Shown: in pieces, positions 8,891 to 18,171 of the stretch | How positions within the stretch are numbered: the first letter of the stretch is position 1 | Layout of the letters: every line of letters begins with the position of its first letter | From: Fidelibacterota bacterium | GTDB taxonomy: Bacteria > Fidelibacterota > UBA2242 | DNA: 37,109 bases | Direction: 5' to 3' | NCBI GenBank assembly: GCA_018002295.1 | Contig: JAGNGI010000011.1 | Location: 1-37,109, forward strand | Made by a program: the position numbers and the translations under genes | Notes under the pieces: generated by a model | What the model saw: the letters and a program-made list of their open reading frames with translations, nothing else | The model's database searches: none | What the model was told of the DNA's origin: nothing

Positions 8891-10261
8891 TTATCTATAG
8901 GAAGTCTTTGCCCTTTTGGTCGAATAACATAGCATATTGAAATTTAGGCCGGTGGTTGTCGTCGGCCATAATCCATGATTAAAACCCAGCGCCCAATCCA
9001 GGTGAATCAATCCCCAATGGAAACCACTTCCGAAGGTCAATTCCCGTGAACTGTGCCCGCCAAAAGACAGCCCTACTCTTAGTGGAAAACGCTGTGATTT
9101 AGTTGACTCTAAACCCAGACACCACTTCCAGGCGCCAAATGAATACAAACGATCCTCAAAACCAACTACTAAATCAGAAGCCAGCGTTATATTTTCTTCC
9201 AATATTTTGGCCGCACTGAATCGTACCAAACTGGGATATTTCACTCGAAATGCGGTTGTATCTTTAATTTTATATCCTTCACCCTGAAAGACATCGTCCA
9301 CACTAGCTTTTCCAAAAAACTTATCGAACCGGGCTTCATCAATACTAAACACATATTTGTAAAAATTACCCTCCCACGGTAAAACTTTTTCCGCTGAAAC
9401 CGATCGGGACAATAGAGTGCTTTTATTCCAGGTTATAGATCCAAACAGATTAGTCAGGCTTAAGCCGAGTCGGTAACCATTTAATTCTTCGGTCGTCAGT
9501 CCAATATCCAGCGCAAAACCGCGCCCACCTAACGATTGCTGAAAATAATACTGTCCATAACCGTCAATATAAGTCCGCTCAGGCTCAAAATAAGTAGTAA
9601 CCGAGCCATAGGAAGAATCCGGATTTAACCCGATATAGGCAAGACCTTGCAGATATTTAGCCGTAAATCCCAGAAAAATGTTACCGACTGGAAAAGCCAG
9701 TGAATATCCCCACTGAATTATAGCCATTACCTCCTCGTTGAAATCCAGGTCGAGAGTTTCTCCGATTGGGTTTTCGTCAAAGACAAAATTCAGTAAATCC
9801 TTCGGCAAGCCTAAGTCCCCAATCACGATCAAGTCAGAGCTGATCGCGCGATTATACGTCGAATAACTGATCAACGGTAGAGGAAAATATATGTCGGTAA
9901 AAACCCGCCAGCCTTCATCGGGAATGTCGTTCATAAATTCCTTCTTTAAATGGCCATTGCCTGCTTCTAGATCCTTACCGTTATATTTTTGATACTGTTT
10001 AATTGAAAGGAAGTTAGTTGACACATTGGTTCCAAATCCACCGAAAATACGATATGAGTGGTATTCATGGGGAATAGCCAGATTAGCCGGATTATAATCT
10101 ATGGCAAAAATACCGCGGGCTAACGAGCCATAAGCTCCGGCTAGTGCTAAAGCGCGTGGATCGCGTCGCGTCTGAGCCGTTGCCATAATGCTCATCCCGA
10201 GCATCAGTAACAGAGTGATTTTATACCTATTGTTTAACCAGCCCATTTTTTTCTTCGCCAA
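8891..10261 (-). CDS. Outer-membrane beta-barrel, FadL/PorV/DUF5723-like (copy B)
   Basis: A 456-residue exported protein with a signal peptide (ITLLLMLGMSIMATAQ, cleavage near residue 30). The mature N-terminus ALALAGAYGSLARGIFAIDYNPANL is the hallmark of FadL-like/PorV-like barrels, whose first strands carry 'AxGGAY...NPAxL'. The rest alternates aromatic-rich beta strands typical of a barrel, with SLAFPVGNIFLGFTAKYLQG and GFALDIGLT in the middle and HLDWALGFNHGLW near the end. It is clearly paralogous to the barrel at 12563-14017 along most of its length (shared AKYLQG/LKYLQG, YYF, GLNP/GLDP, HxDWALGxNxGLW). The start is TTG 10261, or ATG 10246 just inside; both keep the signal peptide. It is last in the operon, 27 bases after lipoprotein B. 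The transported or bound substrate is unknown. Confidence 0.75.
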   Translation of the reverse strand: MAKKKMGWLNNRYKITLLLMLGMSIMATAQTRRDPRALALAGAYGSLARGIFAIDYNPANLAIPHEYHSYRIFGGFGTNVSTNFLSIKQYQKYNGKDLEAGNGHLKKEFMNDIPDEGWRVFTDIYFPLPLISYSTYNRAISSDLIVIGDLGLPKDLLNFVFDENPIGETLDLDFNEEVMAIIQWGYSLAFPVGNIFLGFTAKYLQGLAYIGLNPDSSYGSVTTYFEPERTYIDGYGQYYFQQSLGGRGFALDIGLTTEELNGYRLGLSLTNLFGSITWNKSTLLSRSVSAEKVLPWEGNFYKYVFSIDEARFDKFFGKASVDDVFQGEGYKIKDTTAFRVKYPSLVRFSAAKILEENITLASDLVVGFEDRLYSFGAWKWCLGLESTKSQRFPLRVGLSFGGHSSRELTFGSGFHWGLIHLDWALGFNHGLWPTTTTGLNFNMLCYSTKRAKTSYR

Positions 10262-10288
10262 CCAACCAGCTGTGAAATCGTAAATGTA

Positions 10289-12547
10289 CTACGGAACAGT
10301 TGCAGGCGTTTCATTTTCATTATTGTTATTAATCAGTTCCATCGTCTCAACTGTCAGCGATATCGCCGCCAGAATTCTTACCTCATCATAATAACCAACA
10401 ATCACAAAATCTTCGGTTGCATTAAAATGCACTCGCGGCCGAATATAATGAGTTTCATCTCGCAAAATTGCTTCCATTTTAGCCGAATCAAGGGGCGTTT
10501 CGGCAAGGGTAAAGCCGGGAGTTTTTACACTTCCATTACTGTTAAAAGCCTCCGGCGGCGGCAATTCGACTAACAGCAAGGTATCAATTATTATCGGAAC
10601 ATCGCCGGTGTCAGTTCTGGCGTACAAGGTATCGTTTAACCAGAAATAACCTGCGTCCAGACTGTCCGGTTCGAGAGGAAAATAATCATAATTCGACATT
10701 AATATGGATAAATTACCGGAAAATGGAAAATCATTGATTATCTCAGTATAAATGGAAGATTTTATCAGACCATCGCGGATTTTCTGGCGGGTCTCGGGAT
10801 CAATAGCCGCCATCTCCGTTGAATTGACAGGAATAAAAGTCACTGGCCCGATCTTCACCTGAAATGGAACAGTAATCTCATAAAAGCCCCAAAAGGCTTT
10901 GCCGATTTGCAGGCGGGAAGTATCGTCGGAGGGGATTATGGCTTGGCCGCTGACCAAAATCGAATCAGGCACCATATTAAAAATCGGCGCAATATCAATC
11001 TCCATCATTGATTCTTGAATTGGATTAGCTGGGGATGCTTTGGCAATCGAACCGTCTTCCGTGATCGTCTGGGGTGCGACACCTTTTTTCAACCCTCTCA
11101 GCACTAAACTGACATTGGTACGAGCTTGTATTTCATTGAAGAAAGTCAACTTCAAAAAAACTTGGCCGAAATCTACATTCGCTAACCCCGTCGGAATATT
11201 GGCTATCGCCATTGGTGGTATGTCAAATGATTCATTGAAAAATCCTTCCAGCATATCTAATTTGAGACGCGCAAAATATAGGTTAACATCAATAGAAGCA
11301 TCACCCATATCGGTCGGGATTGTAACCACCTGTTCACCTGCATTCGGTAAAATTGTTGCAATTATTTCGACCAAAAACGAATCCACTACCGTAGTAGAAT
11401 CAGGATTACGAAAAATATAACCATCCAGGCGTGCGGGATTCTCTACAATTTGTCCAGACTGAACAATCGTGTCAATAGTGAGAGGTTCATTCCTGATATA
11501 AAAATTATGAAAAATCACCTGCATCCTGAGATTGAATGGCATCAGGTTATGAATTGTCAAATCAAGAAAATTGGTATCGAGCGGAGAGGTGGTTGTCTGC
11601 GCAATTGTCGCCTTGAAAATTGTGTTATTAGATGGTGGCAATAACTGATTTTGAGTAGTTACAATCGGCTTGGGAATTCCGGTAAAGCTTTCAATTTCTT
11701 CAATATTCGTGTCAAATTTGATCGCAATAAATGGATCGGTATTAGCCGGAATTGTCACCGGCTGTCCCTGACTGCCAGCCATTACCGCCGTAACAATTAC
11801 TTCGATTGAATCAAATAATTGGGCGCCGTTTAAATTACCTGGAGTACCGTCGCTTAGCGTCGCACCGGCTGGGACATTTTCATAAAAAGATTCGGCAATT
11901 AGTGAACCGTTTTTATTACGCAAGGTAATTCGGACCGAATCCATATCTACCGGCAATTGGTTATCAATTTCCGTTTGGAAGGTGCCGGAGCCTACCGTCA
12001 GATAATCTACCCGCTCAAAATAAGGAATATCATCCTTGTCAAAAACTCGATATTTATAGCGCTGGCCATCCAATTCATAGCGCGCAATCTCACCTATGAG
12101 TAAATCATTCGGCGAAGGTAAAATACCGGGAATAGTGATAATTTCCGATAGTTTGGTAGCTTGGGTTACCGATCTACTAAAAGTCAACTGAGATTCGCTG
12201 AGTTCCGAAAAGTTTTGACTAAAATTAACATTACCGACGGCGGGAATCTGAAAAATATTTTCCGTCAGAGTTACGGTGTCAAGGTTACCACTAAATTGAA
12301 AATAGAGTTGGTCTTTAGTCGAATCGCCGTAAATATTATTATCAGGATTGACCAGATCGGCTAATGGCAAAGAAACATCAGCCAGTGGCAGATTTATCGT
12401 CTGATAATAAGTCGGCATTTCCGGCGGCGCCAGCGGCTCATAGGAACAGCCGCAAATCAATCCGATGCTAAGAAAAAAAATAGTCGAATAGAGCCTAAAA
12501 TGCTTTAATAAAAATAGTCCTTCAATAAAAGATAAAATCCAGATCAA
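10289..12547 (-). CDS. Large lipoprotein with tandem beta-sandwich-like repeats (copy B)
   Basis: A 752-residue exported protein of unknown function. A hydrophobic segment ends in LICGC (Cys34), a likely lipobox. Two internal repeats are visible at about 188-290 and 323-437; the clearest shared phrase is FDSIEVIVTAVMAG...QPVTIP versus VDSFLVEIIATILP...QVVTIP. The C-terminal ~150 residues (LMSNYDYFPL, IIDTLLLVELPPP) match the end of the lipoprotein at 14020, so the two are paralogues and this copy has an extra repeat. The TTG at 12547 gives an unusually long leader. A better-placed GAAGGA lies inside it, just before codons for LKHFRLYSTIFFL, but no ATG, GTG or TTG follows in frame. It lies 15 bases after barrel A and 27 before barrel B. 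Confidence 0.72.
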   Translation of the reverse strand: MIWILSFIEGLFLLKHFRLYSTIFFLSIGLICGCSYEPLAPPEMPTYYQTINLPLADVSLPLADLVNPDNNIYGDSTKDQLYFQFSGNLDTVTLTENIFQIPAVGNVNFSQNFSELSESQLTFSRSVTQATKLSEIITIPGILPSPNDLLIGEIARYELDGQRYKYRVFDKDDIPYFERVDYLTVGSGTFQTEIDNQLPVDMDSVRITLRNKNGSLIAESFYENVPAGATLSDGTPGNLNGAQLFDSIEVIVTAVMAGSQGQPVTIPANTDPFIAIKFDTNIEEIESFTGIPKPIVTTQNQLLPPSNNTIFKATIAQTTTSPLDTNFLDLTIHNLMPFNLRMQVIFHNFYIRNEPLTIDTIVQSGQIVENPARLDGYIFRNPDSTTVVDSFLVEIIATILPNAGEQVVTIPTDMGDASIDVNLYFARLKLDMLEGFFNESFDIPPMAIANIPTGLANVDFGQVFLKLTFFNEIQARTNVSLVLRGLKKGVAPQTITEDGSIAKASPANPIQESMMEIDIAPIFNMVPDSILVSGQAIIPSDDTSRLQIGKAFWGFYEITVPFQVKIGPVTFIPVNSTEMAAIDPETRQKIRDGLIKSSIYTEIINDFPFSGNLSILMSNYDYFPLEPDSLDAGYFWLNDTLYARTDTGDVPIIIDTLLLVELPPPEAFNSNGSVKTPGFTLAETPLDSAKMEAILRDETHYIRPRVHFNATEDFVIVGYYDEVRILAAISLTVETMELINNNNENETPATVP

Positions 12548-12562
12548 TTTTAGTACCCAGCT

Positions 12563-14017
12563 TTATTTCTTCTTGCCACCACGCACCAGATAGGTAGCTA
12601 GCGCAAAATCGAAACCTTGCATCGAATGCACCCAAAGACCTCGATTCATACCAAGCGCCCAGTCAATATGCAGTGCCGCAAGATTCACACTACTACCGAT
12701 ATCAAATTCCCAACCGCTGATACCTCCCAGCGCTAATCCAACCCTTAACGGCATTTTGGGAAAATAGGCATATTCAAAACCGACCGCTGTCCGCCACCCT
12801 TTCCTAAGATTCAGCCGATCGCTAAACGACATGCTAAAATCAATCGCAGTCAGCAAATCTTTGCGCAATTGCTTTGCCGCGCCCACTTTCAGCACCAGTG
12901 GCACTTGAACCCGAAAGGCACTTGAATCCTGTTTAATTAATTTAGTATCGCTGAAATGATCTTGATAAGTATTTTCACTGCGGAAAAGGGCATCGGCATC
13001 TAAGCTGTCAATCCGAAAATTGTAGAAGTAACTCTCACCCTCGAAATCAAGTTTCAGGTCGGTATTTTTTACTGGAAAACTTTTGATTTGAAATCCCATC
13101 ATTTTTAAAACATCAATACCATTGTCTTTGAGCCATTTTGAGAGCGCCGTTTCGGTATTCCATTTAACCGATTCACCCAGATTCAAAACGCTGAAGCCCA
13201 GAGTCCAGCCGTTTAAATCTTCAAATGCGACACCTAGGTCTGCCCCATAGCCGCGACCATGGCTGGACTCGCGAAAATAATACGAGCCATTACCGTAAAG
13301 CACAAAGTTACTCGTGTCCACCGCGATTTGGCCAGTACTGTAAGCGGGATCCAATCCGTAATATCCCAGACCTTGCAAATATTTTAAAGAAATCCCAACC
13401 GACATTTTGCCGAAAGGAATCCCTATCGAATAAACATACTCGACGGCAGTCATAGCATCGCATCGCAAATCCAAGTTATAGGTCGTTCCCTTTTCCCAAT
13501 TGCCGAAAATGACATCCAGAGCCGGCTTGGAAAGATAGTAGTCTGAGATTTGAATTAACGAGGTTGTGAATGCTTTATTACCTACCGAAAAATTCACCAA
13601 CGGCAAAGGCGATGCAACGCTGGAATTAAGGCGATAACCGCCCTTCGGTAATTTTTCTAAAAATTCGCGTTGTAGTTCACCACCATCGGCTGTTAAATTT
13701 TTCTCACTAAAACGAGCCCCAGATTCGAGTGAATAAAAATTATTGGTGACATAACCATTTATTCCTAAAAGATAAACGTAAGTACGATATTGCGCAGTGA
13801 GCCCGAGATTGGCTGGATTCTGACCGACACAAAAAATCCCGCGCGTTATCGCATTACCGGCTCCACCCAGAGCGCGGTTAATCGGGCTATCATAATACTG
13901 AGCATCGAGCGGTCGGGGCAATCCGTAGAGAAAAAACCCAAGCAGTATCAACTGCCACAACCAATTTGATGATCTTAAGGTTCGGGTAAGTCGTTTACTA
14001 AGTTTCTTCGGCTTCAT
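12563..14017 (-). CDS. Outer-membrane beta-barrel, FadL/PorV/DUF5723-like (copy A)
   Basis: A 484-residue paralogue of the barrel at 8891-10261. A basic, then hydrophobic leader (LWQLILLGFFLYGLPRPLDAQ) is followed by RALGGAGNAITRGIFCVGQNPANL, the same FadL/PorV-like N-terminal motif. The shared core phrases are SLKYLQGLGYYGLDP, SYYFRESSHGRGYGADLGVA and HIDWALGMNRGLW. The ATG at 14017 is two bases after the lipoprotein A stop, which suggests translational coupling and a fixed lipoprotein-barrel pairing. Barrel architecture and outer-membrane location are inferred from the family; the role is unknown. Confidence 0.75.
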   Translation of the reverse strand: MKPKKLSKRLTRTLRSSNWLWQLILLGFFLYGLPRPLDAQYYDSPINRALGGAGNAITRGIFCVGQNPANLGLTAQYRTYVYLLGINGYVTNNFYSLESGARFSEKNLTADGGELQREFLEKLPKGGYRLNSSVASPLPLVNFSVGNKAFTTSLIQISDYYLSKPALDVIFGNWEKGTTYNLDLRCDAMTAVEYVYSIGIPFGKMSVGISLKYLQGLGYYGLDPAYSTGQIAVDTSNFVLYGNGSYYFRESSHGRGYGADLGVAFEDLNGWTLGFSVLNLGESVKWNTETALSKWLKDNGIDVLKMMGFQIKSFPVKNTDLKLDFEGESYFYNFRIDSLDADALFRSENTYQDHFSDTKLIKQDSSAFRVQVPLVLKVGAAKQLRKDLLTAIDFSMSFSDRLNLRKGWRTAVGFEYAYFPKMPLRVGLALGGISGWEFDIGSSVNLAALHIDWALGMNRGLWVHSMQGFDFALATYLVRGGKKK

Positions 14018-14019
14018 TT

Positions 14020-15696
14020 TCAGTCAGAATCTTTTAAATCCGTCGCAACAAAGTACAAGTCCAGAAAGCCCCTGACATGAATTGACTGCGTTGCGGTAAT
14101 CGTCGCCAGACTCGTATCCGGATTAACCAACTTAAAATAAGGTTTAAAGTAACACGTATCTGCTAACAATCCAATCGCATCAGAACTTATCTGAAAAATT
14201 TGACTTTTGATTCCGGGTACTATTAAAGTATTCTCGCTAAATTGAGCGGGTGGAAATTCCAACACCGCCAAGGTATCAATTTCTACCACGGTTGTATCGT
14301 CCCCAAGGTGGCAGACAGTTCCATCGAAAATAACAAAATCGCTTGGTAAATTGCCTCCAAGCGTATCAAATGGAAAGAAATTAAAATTACTTATTAAAAA
14401 ATAAAGTCCACCTTGCAGTTGTGTATAATTCTCGACGGTCATATCCAGCTCGGCACCATTTTGCGACGTTATTAACCGAGCGCGAGTTGTGCTGTCTTTA
14501 ATAAAATAGGTAGTTGTATTACCGGAAGCTAGTGTAATCTGCGGCGGTATTTTAAACCTCAACGGAACCGATATATTATACTTGACGTTCACGCCCGCAT
14601 TAAAAACAGTATTGCGCACAAAATTCGCCGCGGCAGTCATAACTTTGACAAAAACCCGGACAGTATCAGGAAGATTGGACACAACCTCACCGATATCCAT
14701 CTTTAAATCCGCTCGATTTATTGCTGTCATAGTGTCAGAGACCGTTTCAACACCATGAACTTTCTTGCCGCTCAACTGGACATAAACCGAATCAAAATTT
14801 CCACCGAAAGTTTCAATATTCAGACTCGCCCGGGCACTGTCGAATTCAATATCGCTCGCTCCGGTTAGACTTTTCGCTACCAGAGCGGGTGGCGTCTCGC
14901 CTGTCGCAAACACTCGCCCGTTAAATGATTCTAGAGCTAATTGGCCAACTGTCAGCGAAGTCGTCAGTTTTTGTTTGAGACTACTGGTAGCCTCCGCTAA
15001 TTCGCCCAGCACTTGGACTTCGATATTAAATTCCAACGAATCAATCTCTTCTTTTAATAAGCCTCCGATCAACGAAGCGCCACCCAGTCCGATCATTATA
15101 CTATTCTGTAAACTATTAACAGGTAAATCAAGAGTAGCGACTACTGATTGACCTGGATTTTTTTGAAAATTCGGAGCTATTACGCGAATCTGAATCGGGT
15201 TGGGAAAAGAATCGCTCAACTGTGCCGCCAGTACCAAAGCGTTAATCGGAATATTGTCGGCAGTGAAACCGGTCGAATTGTCCAGAACACCAGAAGTAAC
15301 TCGGTTATTAGAATCGTCCCAGGCTTTTTTCATTATATAATTAATCGGATTGACCGTGTTGTTGACATTACGTTTGATATTTTTTCTTAAGTCGAGCGTC
15401 TGACTGATAGTCATAGCCGGTACAATCCGGAAGGTCGTAGGATTGATCTCGATCGGCATACTGGTTGAATCAGTGAACGAATAATATAGAACACCACTTT
15501 GATCGGCTTTAACCGAACTGCCGTTCTCGGTATCAAGCAAATCCTGAAATGAATAGGATTTATCTATTAAGGGTAGAATTATTTTAGAATTCCATTTTGC
15601 GGGAAGACTCGGAGCAGTTGGAATTTTAAACTCACATTTGCCCAGCCAGATTAGGAGGGTCAGAAAAAGGATAAACCATTTCGACCGGCAATGCGT
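14020..15696 (-). CDS. Lipoprotein paralogue (copy A) with no canonical start codon
   Basis: The first canonical start in frame is TTG 15540, but the frame stays open back to the ahcY stop at 15702-15700. The upstream codons spell a textbook lipoprotein signal, RSKWFILFLTLLIWLGKC, with Cys at 15636-15634. After the Cys, PTAPSLPAKWNSKIILPL aligns with PLAPPEMPTYYQTINLPL of the copy at 10289-12547, so this N-terminus is real. No ATG, GTG or TTG lies between the ahcY stop and the Cys. ACG at 15696-15694, eight bases after an AAGGAA ribosome binding site, is the best placed candidate and sets the end given here. A 1-base indel is the alternative: removing one G after ATG 15679 would give MFILFLTLLIWLGKC. 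The protein has one central repeat and a C-terminal block like copy B. Confidence 0.65.
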   Translation of the reverse strand, partial: THCRSKWFILFLTLLIWLGKCEFKIPTAPSLPAKWNSKIILPLIDKSYSFQDLLDTENGSSVKADQSGVLYYSFTDSTSMPIEINPTTFRIVPAMTISQTLDLRKNIKRNVNNTVNPINYIMKKAWDDSNNRVTSGVLDNSTGFTADNIPINALVLAAQLSDSFPNPIQIRVIAPNFQKNPGQSVVATLDLPVNSLQNSIMIGLGGASLIGGLLKEEIDSLEFNIEVQVLGELAEATSSLKQKLTTSLTVGQLALESFNGRVFATGETPPALVAKSLTGASDIEFDSARASLNIETFGGNFDSVYVQLSGKKVHGVETVSDTMTAINRADLKMDIGEVVSNLPDTVRVFVKVMTAAANFVRNTVFNAGVNVKYNISVPLRFKIPPQITLASGNTTTYFIKDSTTRARLITSQNGAELDMTVENYTQLQGGLYFLISNFNFFPFDTLGGNLPSDFVIFDGTVCHLGDDTTVVEIDTLAVLEFPPAQFSENTLIVPGIKSQIFQISSDAIGLLADTCYFKPYFKLVNPDTSLATITATQSIHVRGFLDLYFVATDLKDSD

Positions 15697-15699
15697 AGT

Positions 15700-16953
15700 T
15701 TAAGTTCCTTCGCTATAGGCGGTTTTATATCGAACTTGCTCTGGGGTTAAAGTATCAATGTTGACACCCATAGTTTGTAATTTTAAGAGCGCAATTTCCT
15801 GATCCTGCTCGACGCTGATGTCGTAAACTTTCTTTGCTAATTTCGCTCCATTTTGAGCAAGGAAAATCATTGTCATAAATTGATTAGCAAAGGACATATC
15901 CATTACTTCCGATGGATGCCCCTCCGCCGCTACCAAATTCACCAGGCGCCCTTCACCCAGAACATAGATCGAACGACCGTTGGTTAATTCATGCTTAACG
16001 CAATTGGGACGCATTTCTTGTTTCGTTTTGGTAAGGGTGGCTAACTCTTTCAGGTTAATTTCACAATCGTAGTGACCGGTGTTGCAGACGATAGCGCCAT
16101 CTTTCATTTTTTCAAAATGACGACTGACAATGACATCCTTCATTCCCGTAGCTGTAATGAAAATATCGCCCAGCTCGGCGGCTTGATCCATCGGCATAAC
16201 TCGAAACCCATCCAGTTTGGCTTTGAGAGCCGCAGTTGGTTTAACCTCCGTGACGATTACATTGGCGCCCATGCCACTGGCACGTTTGGCAACGCCTTTT
16301 CCGCAATGTCCATAACCCGCGACAACCATTGTCTTACCAGCATAAAGTATCGAAGTGGCGCGCAAAATTCCGTCAATTGAGGACTGGCCGGTTCCATAGA
16401 CATTATCGAAATCCCATTTGGTTTCGGCATCATTGACAGCCACCATCGGATAGAGCAATTTCCCATCCTCAGCCATGGCTCGCAAACGATGAACACCGGT
16501 GGTCGTTTCTTCGGAACCGCCCAGAACTCCAGCCGCCAGTTCCGGAAATTTATTATGAATAGTAAAAACCAGATCGGCACCGTCATCAAGCGTCAGATTG
16601 GGTTTTTGAAGCAAAGTTTGCTCGATACACCAGTAGAATTCAGCGGTTGACAAGCCGTGCCAAGCCCAGATTGGAACACCTTCTTCATAAAGAGCGGCGG
16701 CGACATCATCTTGTGTACTAAGTGGATTGCAACCGCTCCAAGCCACTTCCGCTCCAGCCGCTATCAGGGTCCGAATCAATACAGATGTCTCTTTGGTGAC
16801 ATGTAAGCAACCGCTGATACGCATCCCTTTCAGCGGCTTGGAATCGCGATATTTCTGCCTTAACGCCATCATAACCGGCATATGCGATTCCGCCCATTCT
16901 ATTTTCAACTTTCCAGAGGGTGCCAGTGTGATATCCTTGATTTTTCCAGTCAT
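15700..16953 (-). CDS. ahcY: S-adenosylhomocysteine hydrolase
   Basis: AhcY splits S-adenosylhomocysteine into adenosine and homocysteine, relieving product inhibition of methyltransferases. I take ATG 16953, giving 417 residues from [10 protein letters not shown]; the frame extends 18 codons upstream inside metK, but those are not family-like. The ATG overlaps the metK stop (TAATG), so the two are translationally coupled. Visible motifs are HVTKET (51-56), NDAETKWDFDN with the catalytic Lys/Asp, the NAD-binding GYGHCGKG at 213-220 and NTGHYDCEI near 291. The length fits the shorter bacterial/archaeal class that lacks the insertion of animal enzymes. The C-terminus ends in YKTAYSEGT. A GGAG ribosome binding site lies in the end of metK. 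Confidence 0.96.
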   Translation of the reverse strand: MTGKIKDITLAPSGKLKIEWAESHMPVMMALRQKYRDSKPLKGMRISGCLHVTKETSVLIRTLIAAGAEVAWSGCNPLSTQDDVAAALYEEGVPIWAWHGLSTAEFYWCIEQTLLQKPNLTLDDGADLVFTIHNKFPELAAGVLGGSEETTTGVHRLRAMAEDGKLLYPMVAVNDAETKWDFDNVYGTGQSSIDGILRATSILYAGKTMVVAGYGHCGKGVAKRASGMGANVIVTEVKPTAALKAKLDGFRVMPMDQAAELGDIFITATGMKDVIVSRHFEKMKDGAIVCNTGHYDCEINLKELATLTKTKQEMRPNCVKHELTNGRSIYVLGEGRLVNLVAAEGHPSEVMDMSFANQFMTMIFLAQNGAKLAKKVYDISVEQDQEIALLKLQTMGVNIDTLTPEQVRYKTAYSEGT

Positions 16954-18110
16954 TATTTTACTCCAAAATATTGCTTTAACTCGGCGACTTTGTCGGTCTT
17001 CTCCCAAGAAAATTCTTCATCTTCGCGACCGAAATGACCATAAGCGGCTGTTTTGAGATAAATCGGACGTTTGAGACACAGATATTTAATGATTGCCGCC
17101 GGTTTTAAGGGGAAAATCGCTCGAACGGCTTCCGCTAAACGTTCTTCAGGCTGTTTACCTGTGCCGGAAGTATTAATATAGACCGAAATCGGATCAGCAA
17201 CGCCGATAGAATACGCCAGCTGAACTTCACAGCGGCGGGCTAAACCAGCCGCAACGATATTCTTGGCAATGTAACGTGCCATATAGGAAGCCGAGCGGTC
17301 AACTTTGGATGGGTCCTTGCCGGAGAATGCTCCGCCACCATGCCGTCCCATACCACCGTAAGTGTCGCAAATTATTTTACGGCCGGTAACGCCCGAGTCG
17401 GCTTCCGGACCGCCGATAGCAAAAATGCCAGTCGCGTTGATATAAAATTTAGTTTCAGGAGTAAGATATCCCTGACAAACTGGTAAAATCACATGATTTT
17501 TAATATCCGCGACAATCTTCTCATGCGCAATTTCGGGATTATGATGCACCGCCACCACTACATTGGTAATTCTTTTGGGATGATCATCTTCATATTCGAC
17601 GGTAACCTGGGACTTACCATCAGGCCTGACCCAGTTGAGTATTCCTTTTTTTCGAACTTCTGCCAGACGCATCGTCAGCTTGTTCGCCATACTAATCGGT
17701 AAAGGCATTAGCTCCGGCGTCTCGTCGCAGGCGTAGCCGAACATCAAACCCTGATCACCTGCTCCTTGCTCGTGTTTCTCAGTTTCATTCACGCCGAGGG
17801 CGATATTTTCACTCTGTTCATGAATAGATGTTATCACAGCGCAGGAACGTGCATCCAGACCAAAGTCGGGATCGGTATAACCAATTTTTTCAATGGTTTC
17901 GCGTACTATCCGCGGTATATCAACATAGGCTTTGGTCGTAATTTCTCCGACGACCATAACCAAACCAGTGGTCGTCATCGTTTCGCAAGCGACTCGGCTC
18001 TCCGGATCAACTGTCAAAAGTGCATCCAGTATAGCATCCGAAACCTGATCACAGATTTTATCCGGATGACCTTCCGTCACCGATTCTGAGGTAAACGAAT
18101 ATTTTTTCAT
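16953..18110 (-). CDS. metK: S-adenosylmethionine synthetase
   Basis: MetK makes S-adenosylmethionine from methionine and ATP. I prefer ATG 18110 ([10 protein letters not shown], 385 residues) over the upstream ATG 18125 because GGAG lies nine bases before it and because the family starts this way. GHPDK at 14-18, [12 protein letters not shown], and the signature [17 protein letters not shown] are all present, as is the DPISV region near the C-terminus. It overlaps ahcY by one base, forming an activated-methyl-cycle unit. Only about 60 bases separate it from the upstream nucleotidyltransferase, too little for a SAM riboswitch, and none is seen. Confidence 0.97.
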   Translation of the reverse strand: MKKYSFTSESVTEGHPDKICDQVSDAILDALLTVDPESRVACETMTTTGLVMVVGEITTKAYVDIPRIVRETIEKIGYTDPDFGLDARSCAVITSIHEQSENIALGVNETEKHEQGAGDQGLMFGYACDETPELMPLPISMANKLTMRLAEVRKKGILNWVRPDGKSQVTVEYEDDHPKRITNVVVAVHHNPEIAHEKIVADIKNHVILPVCQGYLTPETKFYINATGIFAIGGPEADSGVTGRKIICDTYGGMGRHGGGAFSGKDPSKVDRSASYMARYIAKNIVAAGLARRCEVQLAYSIGVADPISVYINTSGTGKQPEERLAEAVRAIFPLKPAAIIKYLCLKRPIYLKTAAYGHFGREDEEFSWEKTDKVAELKQYFGVK

Positions 18111-18171
18111 TGTCTCTAACTCCATTATTAAAATTTAAAACGTTCAAAAATACTGTAATGTATCGAGAAAA

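Noticed and set aside
16257..16589. Second long minus-strand frame inside ahcY
   Set aside because: It is an out-of-frame shadow of a clearly identified enzyme.
16954..17007. Upstream extension of ahcY (18 extra codons from MGEDRQ)
   Set aside because: It lies within metK, is not family-like, and ATG 16953 has its own GGAG and overlaps the metK stop.
18111..18171. Possible SAM riboswitch before metK
   Set aside because: Only about 60 bases separate metK from the upstream gene and no riboswitch-like pairing is present.
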